NCBI RefSeq assembly: GCF_001704415.2
Contig: NW_017189840.1
Span: 158,005 to 222,004 of the forward strand
DNA: 64,000 nt
Reading direction: 5' to 3'
Origin: Capra hircus
Taxonomy: Eukaryota; Chordata; Mammalia; Artiodactyla; Bovidae
The translations under genes and the position numbers were made by a program. Positions 1 through 10,300 of this stretch are shown in pieces. Position 1 is the stretch's first letter; every line of letters begins with the position of its first letter. The notes beneath the pieces were generated by a model. The model was not told the DNA's origin. It searched no databases and worked only from the letters and a program-made list of their open reading frames with translations.

Positions 1-869
1 ATCAGTTACAGACGAGGAAAAGTTCAGATGTGAGTTGTCTGCCTGGGTGATTCCCAAGATCAGGGGCCAGGGCACAGCCACGTCTGTGCACTCTTCAGAG
101 AGTCCGGGAGAGAGTGTAGCGTGCCACCTGGATGGTCCCAAGGTGCTCAGAAGGGAACATCTCCATCTCCAAATAACTACTATTTTCCCCCAGCTGGGGG
201 GCTAGGGGGCAGCGCTAGAAATCCAACATGTTCTATATTTCTATATCCCTGTGCATTCAGAATTGAGCAAGGAACGACAGTCCAATGACCCTCGTCAATG
301 GGGAGAGGGGTCTAGGTTCCTGGAAATCCTGTCTCTATCCTGGATCTCTGAGGTGGAGGGTGTGTTTGGCTTGGCAAGGAGCCAACACGCCTGTGTCTGT
401 CCATGCCTCCCCCAGCCCTGCGCTGACCATGGCGGGGGGGAGGGGAATCGGGGGAGGTCTCTGCCATTGCAATTTCTCTCCCTGTCTCCCCCCCCCCCCC
501 CCCCCCCCCCCCCCGTCTTCCTCTCCCCCTTCCAGACCCTTCGGTGAGCTGGGGGGATTTGTCCTGGGGCTCCAGCCTCCTTTATCCACGGCTGAGCAGC
601 TGGGGGATTCCCTGAGCGTTCTCGGAGCCAGGTCAGATCAGATTCTCCCATTTTCCAGGCTCAAAAACTGGGGCTCCCAAGAGTGAAGGGCTTCCCCAAG
701 GTCATGCTCAGAGGAGGACAGACTCTCATCTCCACTTTGGACCACAGGAGGTCGGGCTCGCCCACGATCAGATGGATTAGGCTGGCCCTCCGAAGGTGCG
801 GTCCTGCACTCCCCGGGCAGGGGTCCTCCCTAGACAGGTGCCCGCCCGCCGCCCACCACCAGTACCTAC
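1..869 (-). other. DUSP9: DUSP9 intron (part) after the first coding exon
   Basis: On the minus strand this stretch follows the splice donor of the first coding exon of DUSP9, so it is the beginning of the next intron. I looked for the next DUSP9 exon (the end of the rhodanese-like domain) and did not find it, so it lies beyond the left edge. The stretch is unique GC-rich sequence plus a 27-base C run. Open frames read here are chance frames. Confidence 0.75.
488..514. repeat. Homopolymer C run of 27 bases
   Basis: An uninterrupted run of C on the plus strand (G on the DUSP9 sense strand) inside the DUSP9 intron. Runs of this length are unstable and often miscalled, so the exact length is uncertain. 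Confidence 0.95.
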
Positions 870-1236
870 CCTGTAGATAGTAGGCCAGGTAGCCTTCCTC
901 CCGAAGCTTCTGCAGCAGAGTGCCCAGCACCGAGTCGGCTTCCCACTCCTCGGCCTCGGCCTCGGCGCGCCGGTGCCGGCCCCCGCCCTGGTCGTACAGG
1001 AGCACCGGGGCGGGGGGCGGGGGCTGCAGTGGTGGCCCCGGTAGTAGCGCTCGCACCGACAGGCTCCCCCGCCGCAGGCGGCGCAGCAGCAGCGCGGGCA
1101 GGGCCACGCTCAGCGCCCCGCCGATGCGCGCCGACTCGTAAAGCTCGCGGCTGCGGCAGTCGAGCAGCAGCAGCCGCGGGCGCGGGGGCGACAGCTCCCG
1201 GCGCAGCCACAGGCACGAGCGGCCCAGACCCTCCAT
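870..1236 (-). CDS. DUSP9: Dual specificity phosphatase 9 (MKP-4), first coding exon, partial gene
   Basis: DUSP9 dephosphorylates the threonine and tyrosine of the activation loop of MAP kinases, chiefly ERK1/2 and also p38, mainly in the cytoplasm. This exon encodes residues 1-122 plus one base of the next codon. It holds most of the N-terminal rhodanese-like (CH2) docking domain: the start MEGLGRSCLWLRREL, the DCRSRELYES motif near residues 26-35, and the basic kinase-interaction motif LRRLRR at residues 51-56. A serine follows at 58; from memory this is the reported PKA site that weakens MAPK docking. A proline-rich stretch (residues 66-77) and an acidic Glu/Ala stretch (about 91-99) match the DUSP9 paralogue rather than DUSP6 or DUSP7. 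The ATG is at 1236-1234. The exon ends after CAG G, followed by the donor GTAGGT at 869-864. The catalytic domain (Cys-X5-Arg) lies outside the window, so completeness cannot be judged. No frameshift is seen. Confidence 0.96.
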
Positions 1237-1271
1237 GGCTTCGCAGCTCCCAGCACGTCGGGCTTCCGGAG
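1237..1271 (-). other. DUSP9: DUSP9 5'UTR part of the first coding exon, with splice acceptor
   Basis: On the minus strand a pyrimidine-rich tract (about 1291-1274) ends in CAG, with the AG at 1273-1272. Thirty-five bases separate this acceptor from the ATG. This fits a gene whose first exon is noncoding and lies upstream, as I recall for human DUSP9. The alternative is that transcription starts nearer, within the GC-rich sequence at 1.3-2.1 kb. Confidence 0.7.
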
Positions 1272-2300
1272 CTGCGGAGAGAAGGAAGGCACGAGACGTG
1301 AGCCCGCGATCTGCGCGCCCAGAAACAGGGCGCCTGGGGTCTCGCGGGGGAGTCTCTCTGTCGCCGGATCTTCTCCTGCCTCTCCCACGGCATGCCCAAA
1401 GGCACCCCCGTGCGCACCAAGAAAAACGCCCCAGGCAGCCACTCGAGTGCCCCACTGGAGAAGGGAAATGCGAGAGGTGCCCCAGCCAAGGAAGGCTGAG
1501 CGTCCGACGGCCCCCTTTGAGAGCCGCTACAGTCCCTCCTGGCCCCTCGGAGGGGCTCAGGCCCCTTCCTGCGTCTCTCACGCCTGCGATCACTCCCCGC
1601 TTTCCAGCTTCCAACTGGGGGGGACCGCGTGCGCGGGGGTGGGGGCGCGGCGGGGAGAGGGGCTCTAGGCTGAGATCATCCCCACGGCCCGCCGGGGCCG
1701 AGGAGATAAAGGCGGTGCCCAGGCGCTGGCCCTCGGCAGGCGGGACCTCTCCGGGCTGCCCGACTCCACCCGGAGAAAACAAAAGGAGAGACCTGGAGCG
1801 TGATCCCGCGGCGAGCAATCGCTCGCGGATGTCCTGGACACAGCCACCGCGGCTCGAGGGGCGTCGTTCCTGGGCTGGGTTGCCCCGGCCCGGCCACTGG
1901 GAAGAGGGAAGGATGGCAGAAAGAGCGCGCCGCACGTGGAGACAAGTCCACCGCCGCCTGCGCGCACCGGCAGCTTCCTGGCACTGCAACCCAGCTTCCC
2001 ACCTTAGAAGCAAGTTGCCTTTGGACGTGGAGTTGCCTTTGGAGGGGCGGGGCGGTGGGGGCGGGCTCAGGGGGGCCAGCGAGCCAACGGGTGCCTTCGA
2101 AAGCCGGTGAGTGGGCCCCCGCAAGTGGCCCGCTGGGCCGGGGCTTCCACCCAAGCGGGACAGGGCCAGGGGCAGAGGCCAAGGGCAGGTCAGGGGCCCA
2201 GCAGGGGACCAGCTGCAGCTCCCCTGGCCGGCGCCAGCCAGGCCCCTGGAGGCAGGGGGAGGGGTGTGTACAAGAGCCCTGTGTCCCGGCCCCAGAGGCT
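1272..2300. promoter_or_regulatory. CpG-rich region just upstream of the DUSP9 coding exon
   Basis: GC-rich and CpG-dense sequence continuous with the coding exon. It has clustered GC boxes (GGGGCGGGGC type) at about 2044-2066. It is probably the start of DUSP9 intron 1 and may hold an alternative promoter or intronic regulatory sequence. Long open frames on both strands here are composition effects. No strong splice donor was found in it. Confidence 0.5.
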
Positions 2301-2985
2301 ACCTCCAGCCAGGCTCACTTGGGGTGCCCCTGGACCATCTCGTCCTGGGACTGGACTTTAGTGGCTTCATCCATATAACAGGCTCATCACCACGGCTGCC
2401 AGGGAAATGGTGGAGGGGAAAAAGAAGCAGAACCACAAATCCACTGCTGCCTTCTGGCCAGAACTCGGCCCAGCGCTAGCTGGAAGGCTGGGCAGGCAAA
2501 GGGCAGCTTTGGGGCACCCCAGTAGCTTCACTGGCATGAGCCAGGCCAAAGACTCCAAGAGCCCTGCCCTACTGATCGTGGGAGTCAGCCTGGCTTCTCG
2601 GGCTGCCTCCTTCCTAGTCAAGAGTCAAGGGATTTCTACCTAAACAGACGTCTTTCACTTCTGTACTGTCCCCTCCGCCCCCTGTGCTGGCCCAGGTCGC
2701 CATCAGAGCTTTCAAAGCCCTCTCCCCATCTCCAGGCCTGTTTGCCTCAACTCCCCTCAGCCCTGCCCTACAGCAAAGGCCCCACAGTGGCCTCCAGAAC
2801 CTTCTGTGGACACAGGACGATGAACCGTCAGGACACGCTTGGGCCCTTGTTTGCAAGGCACTCCCAGGCCAGCAGGACAGGTCAGTAATAAACCGAGGGA
2901 TGAAATGAGAGAATACCAGGTGTGATAATTGCTAAGACAATGAAATGAGGTGGTGGAGCTTCTGAAAAGTCTGGTCTATGTCCCC
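2301..2985. other. Unique sequence, nothing recognised
   Basis: Moderately GC-rich sequence, probably inside DUSP9 intron 1. No repeat family, exon or RNA gene recognised. Confidence 0.5.
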
Positions 2986-2989
2986 CTCA

Positions 2990-3545
2990 CTTTTTTTTTC
3001 TTAAAGCCCTAAAGCAAATAGGCCAGTTGAAGGAAGGTGTGCAGCAGATAAAAGAAAGCTCATACAAATTAATCAAAAAGTTGAGACTCCTATAGGCACA
3101 TGGGCAAGGAACCAGAAAAGACTGCATGAAGGAGCACATGCAACTGGTGCAAGGCATTTGGAGAAAGGTACAACTTCACACATGGGAAGGAAAAAAAAAA
3201 TTAAAAGCCCAGCTAACAATGACAGAAAACAAGGTAACACTTCCTGCTTGTTACATTAGTAAAATGTTCTCAGATTGAGAATACCCAGTGCTGGCATGGC
3301 TGCTGTGAGATGGGCATGTTGCTCTGTTGCTGATTGCTAGAGGTATGCTGGTGTGACTCTTTTGGAAATTAACTTGGTAATATATATCCAGAGCTGGGAA
3401 GAACCCCACACTGGGAATCTACTCCAAGGAACTAAGTAAACGGAGGTAAAGCTATGCACACAGGATGGGTACCATAAGAAGGGTAACTAAGGAGTGAAAG
3501 GTGCAAAACTGCTGGAAGGTCACTGATCAGAACATAAAATAGGAT
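2990..3545 (+). mobile_element. Old L1/HAL1-like LINE fragment
   Basis: A-rich diverged sequence with the flavour of the end of L1 ORF2 and its 3' part. The stretch around 3360-3450 (growth through 'ATATATCCAGAG' to 'GGAATCTACTCCAAGGAA') resembles the conserved C-terminal segment of mammalian L1/HAL1 in sense orientation. It is heavily decayed with no usable frame. Confidence 0.5.
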
Positions 3546-4400
3546 GGGAAAAAGCAGGAGGTATTGCTGGGGAGAGGGCAGGTCACAGATAGCCAGGTTG
3601 CCTCATAGGGGCCTCTGGTTGCCCCTTCCTACCCTGCCTCCCTTCCCAGCCCAGTGGGCCACCAGGCTGAGACTTGTCTCCAGCCACACTCCACCATGTC
3701 TTGGTCTCTGGGATGAGTCCCATCACCTGGCTCCAGGGGCCGTGGGCAGCTGGGCTGGGTCCCCTCGCCCTTATCCTGGGCTGCCTCCTCTGCAGCCTGG
3801 CCTGATTCTATTCCTTCTTCACTCCCCTTCCCCCAGGTTTCTGTCTCCCTCCTCTGTGCTCCAGACCTCAGTTCCCTGAGGTTACCAGCTAGGCTGGAGC
3901 CGAGTGGAGGGGGGCCGGGGTTTGTGTGTGCATTTCGTTTCTCTCACATCCCAGTTCCCACAGGCAGAGGTGGGAAGCCACCAACCCTGGGGGGCTCCCT
4001 CCAGGCCTGCTGCACCTGTGGGCAGGACCCCGGAGTGGGCTGGGGTTGAAGGCACCCAGGGGTTCCGGGATGTGCCAGCCTGGTGTGTCTGGCTTGGCCA
4101 AGTCGCCAGAGTGGGGGTGGCTGCCCTGCGCAGGGAGGAAGAGAGAGAGACACACCCTGCTCCTGTCCGGTGCTGTGGTCTCTGGGGTTGGAGAGAGGGT
4201 CGCCCTGCGGTGCCAAGGCCTGCTTTCTGGAGAGGGCTCCCTGGGGGAGGGAACCAGCATCAGGCCAGGGAGGCAAATTCTGCCCCTGGGCGGGGGTCGT
4301 GCGGGTCTGCCCCTTGCCCAGATCTCTGCTGGTCAGCTGAGAGTGAGCTTTGGGGGGGGTGGGGGGCGTTCAATCACCAAAGTGCTCACTGCCCAGCGCC
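3546..4400. other. Unique sequence, nothing recognised
   Basis: GC-rich unique DNA within the presumed DUSP9 intron 1. Several short open frames on both strands, none with recognisable protein similarity. Confidence 0.5.
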
Positions 4401-4419
4401 AGCAGCTCCCGCTGCGCCA

Positions 4420-5070
4420 GAAGCAGGAAGATATCCTGAAACCTGTTGCCACCTCCGCAGTGCAGGGCTGAGTGCCACCAAGCCCCCCTCCCCCGACCCT
4501 CGCCAGGCCCCCCGCAGCGCCGGCTGGGGTGGGGGCTCCGACACTGGGCCCCGCACCCACTCCCCAGGCGCGCGCGCTCCAGGCGCGCAGTGGCCTCCCC
4601 AGGCCCTCTCAAGCGGGCAGAGCTCGGCCGCGCACTTCCCGTAGGGTGGGCGCTGCGCCCGCCACCCGCCCCCTTCTCCTGCCGGGCGCCCCTGGTCTCC
4701 GCCCAGCCCAAGCAGTGCCCCTCGGAGGCCGCGGAAACGCCGCTGCCCATAGGCCTCTAGCGCGCTGCCCATGCGCCCCTGGGGCCCGGGAGCCTCCAGA
4801 GAGCGGCGCCCCGCCTGCTCGCCACAAGCCCGCCTCCACCCCCAAACACTCGGGTCCTCGCCTGCCTGGTGGCGGCAATTGGGCCGTCCGGCCCGGTTAG
4901 AACTCCCAGACACAGCGCTCCGGGCAAATCCGGTGTCTTTTCCTCCACATCCACTTTCCGCCGGGGATGGCTTTTGCCGGGTCGGCCTCCTGGCGGGACT
5001 GGGAGTTCCTCCATGGCAGAAGCGGTTGTGTACCCTGCCCCGAGCTGGCCCCAGCCCCCCCAGGGAAGGG
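4420..5070. promoter_or_regulatory. CpG island (second), function unknown
   Basis: Dense CpG sequence with several long overlapping open frames in all frames, as expected from composition. It lies between the DUSP9 coding exon and the stronger island at 6.0-6.9 kb. It could be an intronic regulatory island or an alternative first exon. I found no good minus-strand donor in it. Confidence 0.5.
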
Positions 5071-5269
5071 CCTGGCACGCGGCGCTCATGGAAGAAATGC
5101 TCGTGAACAAAGAAGGCATGAATGAATGAAACCAATTGTTGCACCAGGGAGCCCGGGGGGGGGGGGGTGGCTTTCTCCCTCAGCAGGTCACTCACCCAGA
5201 CACACAGAAGCACACGTGTGCACGTGGTTCCTACCCTCCCCCCACCCGCCCCCCACCACACTGGCAGGC

Positions 5270-5271
<2 letters not shown>

Positions 5272-5301
<30 letters not shown>
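5272..5301. repeat. (AC)n microsatellite
   Basis: Fifteen uninterrupted AC units. Confidence 0.95.
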
Positions 5302-5302
<1 letters not shown>

Positions 5303-5305
<3 letters not shown>

Positions 5306-5962
5306 TCCGATTCCTGCCTCCAGGAAAGCCACCTACTATGTGCGTGCCAACACCTGGGGCCCCTTTGGCCGCAGCTGGGTGGCTTCCATCTCAATTGCCT
5401 GCCTCTCCCTTGCCCTCCCCCATCTAAGTACGGTACCTTGCACCCCCAGTGCCTTCCTTATCTCTTAGGGACCAGGCCAAGTCAGTCGCTGGGGAGACCC
5501 GGGTCCTGTTTAGGGAGCCACCTGGGGGGCCTCAGAGTGGTGAACCACTGCTGCAAAGGCGAGCCAGTGGCGCCTGGCAGAGATGCCACCAAATGCTGCA
5601 GCCTCCAGAACCCATGTGCCAGGTGTTGGAGGGAGGGACTGAAATGTGTTAGAGGACGTGCAGGGCTATGTGCCATGGGTGCGGGCCAGGGTGTCCAAGA
5701 GCCAGAATCCTGCAGGTGTGCACACATATTGGGGGTGTACGAGGTGCAGGCCTGGGGAGCCAGCTGGGCTTCAGGAGTGCAGCGTCGGCCTCTGGGTGAG
5801 GGTTCCTGTTGGGGCTTCGTCCAGGGATGGGTGGATGTCAGCGTCTCTGGGCTGGGAACGTGGGTGGGGTGTCTGTGATGAGCATATGGGGAGTTGGAGA
5901 TGGTGCAGGCCGGCGAGGGGAGCTGTGTTAGTGCAGATATCCCAAGGATGTGTTGGGTATCT
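5303..5962. other. Unique sequence, nothing recognised
   Basis: Unique intronic-type sequence between the (AC)n tract and the (TG)n/(CG)n tract. No exon or repeat recognised. Confidence 0.45.
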
Positions 5963-5976
5963 ATGTGTGTGTGTGC

Positions 5977-6016
<40 letters not shown>

Positions 6017-6042
6017 AACGCGCGCGCGCACGCTCTCGCGCG
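5963..6042. repeat. (TG)n tract followed by (CG)n-rich tract
   Basis: An alternating purine-pyrimidine run: TG repeats from 5963 to about 6015, then an almost pure CG alternation at 6019-6028 and again around 6035-6042. It abuts the CpG island proposed as the DUSP9 promoter. Confidence 0.9.
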
Positions 6043-6044
6043 CC

Positions 6045-6900
6045 TGGGTGTGTACTGAGGCGTGGCAGCGTCTGGGATGGGTGCTGGCCTGAGTTGGGGA
6101 CAGTAGTCGATGGTGACTTAGCGGCTGCCGGGGCGTGCACTGCAGGGCCCTGGGTCCGCGGTGTACGGTTTGTGCACGCGCGTGTAAGTGTCAGGGGGGT
6201 GTGCGTGGCCATGGACACGGGAGGTGCACGGGCGGGCGCACTGAGTGGGTCTCCCAGGGGCGCGTGCGTCGGCCTGGCGGGGTGCGCGCTGGCGAGACTT
6301 TGGGGGCGCAGGGCGGAGGCGCACACACGTCGGGGGGGGCGGCCAGGCGGGGTGGGGGTGGGGTGGGTGCCCGGGCGCCGCGTGCCCCGCTCACCTCCGT
6401 TCCGCTCGGCTTCCTGCGCCGGCTCCGCGCGTCGCGGCCGGGAAGTTTCCGAAAGCCCGGCCGGCGGGAAGCGCTACCGCCGCGGCCGCCGCGCGCCACC
6501 GGAGCCTCGGGCGGCGGCCTCGCCTGGAGCCGAGGGGCCGCTGCCGCCGCCGCCGCCGCTGCGGAGGGAAACTCCAAATCCCGCCTCCGCCGCCGCCGCC
6601 TCCTCCCCTCCCGCCGCCGTCTTCTCCGCCCCCTGCCCAGGAGGGGCAATGTCGCCGGCGGAGGCGCGCGAGGAGGGAGCGGGGAGGGGCCGCGGCCTGC
6701 TTGGCGTCTGCTCCCACCTCCCCTGCCCGCCTGCCTCCCACCTGCCGCCCGCAGCCCGCTCTGCCCTCGGCGGCCCCTCTCGGCGGGGGCGGGGGGATGC
6801 CCCTGCAGCCCCGGCTCCCAGCCGCCTCGCCGCGGGGTCTCCGAGCCTGGGCCGCCGGAGTTGGGTGGGAGGTCCTGACCTCGGTCGGGCCTGGGCTGGG
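6045..6900 (-). promoter_or_regulatory. DUSP9: CpG island, probable DUSP9 promoter and noncoding first exon
   Basis: This is the strongest CpG island in the left half, with CCG/GCC triplet runs at about 6540-6625. On the minus strand there is a consensus donor, GGAG followed by GTGAGC, with the intron starting at 6394 and the exon ending at 6395. Splicing from here to the acceptor at 1272/1273 would remove about 5.1 kb. That is similar to the multi-kilobase first intron I recall for human DUSP9. The transcription start would lie somewhere above 6395, probably 6.5-6.9 kb; no TATA box is evident. The assignment is inference from composition and splice signals. Confidence 0.6.
6396..6700 (-). 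other. DUSP9: Putative DUSP9 noncoding exon 1 (right boundary uncertain)
   Basis: The left boundary is the donor described for the island (last exon base 6395). The right boundary (transcription start) is not determined by the sequence. No DUSP9 coding sequence occurs here. Confidence 0.4.
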
Positions 6901-7209
6901 CTGCCTGGAACAGTCCACCCTGGCACTCCTGCGGCCATCGAGGACCAGGCACAGCTTGGCCCCCGGGGCCACTTCCTGATGTCCCAGGGGCTAAGGTGTA
7001 AGGTCCGGGTGAGAGCATCCGAAGCGCCCAACCCGTGGTCCTCCGACCCCTGTCTTCTGCCATCCTCCCGTATCAGATTCTGGCTCCTGGAGCTTTGGGG
7101 CTTGAGTGCCTGGAAGGGGTGCGGCCAGGACAGTGGGGGTGGGTCAGGGAGGAGGTGCTGTCTGCAGGCCTGGGGTGCTTTCCTCTGGCCCTCGGGCCAG
7201 GGTCCGCCC

Positions 7210-7365
7210 CCCATAACGGGCCTCCTTTGGTTTTTACACCCATCTGGGAGTTGGAGGAGACGGTTCCCCTACTATAGGTAGGGAAACTGAGGCAGTGGTT
7301 TCCCGGGGGTCACGCCGCTGTGTGGTGACAGAGCCAGAGTGGAGGGGGACGCAGGGAGGGCTGGG
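7210..7365. repeat. MIR-like ancient SINE fragment
   Basis: The segment around 7276-7345 (GGTAGGGAAACTGAGGCA, then a 'gtcacgc... tggtgacagagcc' pattern) matches the conserved core of mammalian MIR elements. Confidence 0.6.
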
Positions 7366-10300
7366 ATGCCAGCGGTAGCCTGAATTCCCCTGAGTCATCA
7401 CCTTTGGGAAAGAGAGGACAGAGGCTGCATGTTTGGGGATGGAGCAGACCTCACCGTCTCCAAGGGCCCTCACCAGCTTTGCAGCAGTCTCTCTCCAGGG
7501 TGTGGGAGCTGGGGCAGGGCCCAGATGCCACCAGCCTGGCAGGCCCAGCCCGCCCTTTGGCCTCCTTCGGCCCTCAGCACGTGCTTGCCCTTACCACCCT
7601 TCCCTCTTGAGCGCCTGGGCCTTTCGGGGCTACCCTCGCTGGCAGGTGCATCTGTGGGCCAGGCTGATCGTTCACCTCCCATTCAGCAGCAAGGCCCCAG
7701 GGGCTGGCGTGGAATCAAACTGCCAAGACGATGGCACGCAGGTGGGCAAACGAAACCGGTGGTGGTTTGGGTGGGTCCTGCCACTCTACCCCATGCTTCT
7801 GTGCCATCCATGCTGCCAGCTGTCCTGGAGTCAGAGGGCCCTTTGCTAAGATAGCAGCCTGTGCTAAAAGGCATGCCGTTCAGCAATAGGACCATTTTGG
7901 TCTGTCAAGGGGCAAAATACACAGAAACCAGAAAAGATGGGGCCAGCTCCCCTGGGGACCCTCCCATTTGGGGAAGACACACAGCAGCCATGCCCCTGGT
8001 CCTGGGCACTCGGCCCCCTGCAAAGGCTTGGTGAGCTAACTCACAGAGGAGTTTCTGGAAAGGTTGGAGAACTACCCCCCCCCCCCCGCCCCAATTCTGT
8101 GCTTTAGTGACTCAGGGCTGAACGGCTGGAGGAGGAACATTTGGACTGGATGATGCCACCCTCACCCCTGCAGAGCTGCTATCCCAGCCCTCCCACAGGG
8201 CCTTTGCACTTCAGGCAACAAGACCCACCCAGCGCTGGAAGCGAAGAAAACTAACCTGAACCACCAGGCCAGTCCTGGGAGCTCTGACACAGACCTGGTC
8301 TGCCTGGGGAAACGGGGGCCACCTGCCTCATTCTCAGGGGCTTGGCTAGCCAGGCCTAGCCTGTGATCCTGTTGAGGGATGAGCTGGAGAACCTTCTCGA
8401 AGAGGACTTGAGTGAGAGGCCAGCCATGTCAAAATTGAGGCTGTTTTGAAGGCACAGCTGGGCCTGCCTCTGAGGCAGCCAAGCCTGCATGCTCAGGTCC
8501 TAACAGAAACCTCAGGGTGGGCTCTCCTCTGTGGCCTCCCTGCTTTTCCCACTGGGAACCACCCCCCCAAGCCCCCCACCAGCCCCAGACACGCAGCAGA
8601 AATCGCCTGTGCCGGGTGGAGGAGCAGAAAACTGAGCAGTGGCCGGGATGCACCCCCGTGCATTTGTGGCTGAAGGTGGCCCTACCTGTGAATATGCAGC
8701 TTTTCCAGGTCCTGATTCTGGGTCACTTTTCAGACAATTGAAGCTTTGAAGAAAGGTCCGTCTCACTGGGTCCTTGCATGGAGGCCCTGGCGTCCCCAGA
8801 GCACTGGCGTTTGGGTGCACGTACACGTGAGCCTTTATTTCTGGGCAACCATTGGGCCCCACCGAGCGCAATATCCTCCGCTGAAGCCATTTGCTCACAT
8901 GACAACCGCCCCCCAGGCCGCCGCCGCCCCTCCACCGCTGGGGAACTGGCTTCACTGCCCCTCCCCCCTCAGAGGCGCGTTAGCCAGCATCTTCTGGACG
9001 CATCTCGCGCTACCAGTTGCCATGCCTCCAGGAGCACATCTTAGGCCCTGTTCCAGGGCACCCCACTTGCCCGCCATAGCCCCCCTGGCAGGACCACCTG
9101 CGGGCATTGGAAACCAAATGACCCAGTGATAGTTCTCAGATTGGTGCTTGAAGCCCAGGTGAAAGGGACAGAGAAGACAGGAGGGAGGCAGTGTGTGCAG
9201 CGCAGCAGCAATTGATTTCTGAGGGGCCGGGACCTCGGGAGCCATTAACATCCCCATTCCGGGAGGGCTCTGGTTCAGGTTCGATAACCTGGTTATCAAC
9301 CCCCTCTGGCCAGCCACGCGGGCTCCCGGTACTTGTCTTCCCAAGAAGCTGTGCAGCGTGCCTGTCGGGATGTACGTTTCAGATGATATAATTCTTTTAC
9401 TGGGAGAGAGCCAGACTCCCATGCCCATTGGCTGGACTGGCAAAGGGAGGCGGGAGGGAACCAGGGGCCAGTGGTGGGAGGGGATGAGACAGAGGGCTGA
9501 ATGGGGCCAGGAGAGGGGAACCAGAAAGGTGGAAGGGACAGGCCAGGAGATCTGGCCCCTTTCAGCCCTGTCTCTCATCCCCTGCTGCAGGACCTGTCAC
9601 CAACCGCTCTGACGATGGCCTCTGTGAGTGAGGCCATCACCGGGTTTTCTGGTCACATCTCCCTGTCCTCCCTCCAGGAACATGGCTCTTGACTCAGGCC
9701 ATCACCTCACAGCAAGGAATGTGTGAAACAGAACAGTGGGTTCAGGCCCCTGGCTCTGGCTCAGTTTTCTTTGGGGAGCCAAGAGGGGCTCCTGGGGACG
9801 CTGTGGGTTTTTCTCATGTCCTCATCCTCAGGGGTCTGACTCCCTGTATCACAGATCAACCACCTCGCTTCCCAATACGACAAGGCCAGCCTGGGTCCCG
9901 GGAGCTCCTTGCACCCAGACCAAGGCCTGCTAGCAGGTTGGCTGGGTCACTGCTGTCCTGGGGTCAGGGGTGCTGAGCACAGCTCTGCACATGTCTCCTC
10001 CCATTGTAGGAGCTTTCCACCCCAGTCTGGTCTGGGAACACCTCAGCAGTGACTGGAATCAATTAAGTCAGGAGGGGGCCAAGGCTCAGGTCAGGGACCT
10101 GCCCCTTGGCTATGGTGTCAGTGCTTAAGCTGCCAGAGTCAAGGGGAGGGCATTGCACAGGGTGAGCCTGGAGCCATTTGGCCCCTGGAAGGGAGACTCG
10201 GGTGGGCTTTTGCCACGTCAACTCACACTTGCTGCCCTTTGAAGCCTTGCTGTCACCAAGTTTGGAGCCAGCCCTCCTTGCTGGCCCAGAAGGCCCCATT

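Noticed and set aside
866..1489. Other long open frames overlapping DUSP9 exon (several, both strands)
   Set aside because: Frame shadows of a CpG-rich coding exon, with low-complexity Ala/Pro/Arg translations and no recognisable domain.
1577..1583. GTGAGA on the minus strand as a DUSP9 exon 1 donor
   Set aside because: Weak context and only about 300 bases from the acceptor. The donor at 6394/6395 inside a full CpG island is better, though an alternative promoter here is not excluded.
661..2154. 497-codon open frame on the minus strand
   Set aside because: Only residues encoded by 870-1236 match DUSP9. The rest is GC-rich DNA without stops, and splice signals sit at both exon edges.
4386..5297. 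303-codon minus-strand open frame in the second CpG island
   Set aside because: It starts in a (CA)n microsatellite and has no protein similarity; it is a chance frame.
5272..6042. Repeat spacing that might suggest a CRISPR array
   Set aside because: Simple dinucleotide repeats in a mammalian genome, with no direct-repeat/spacer pattern anywhere in the window.
5950..7281. 443-codon open frame across the CpG island, and antisense partners
   Set aside because: Composition effect. The translation begins with a (TG)n repeat and continues as Ala/Pro/Gly/Arg-rich sequence without a domain.
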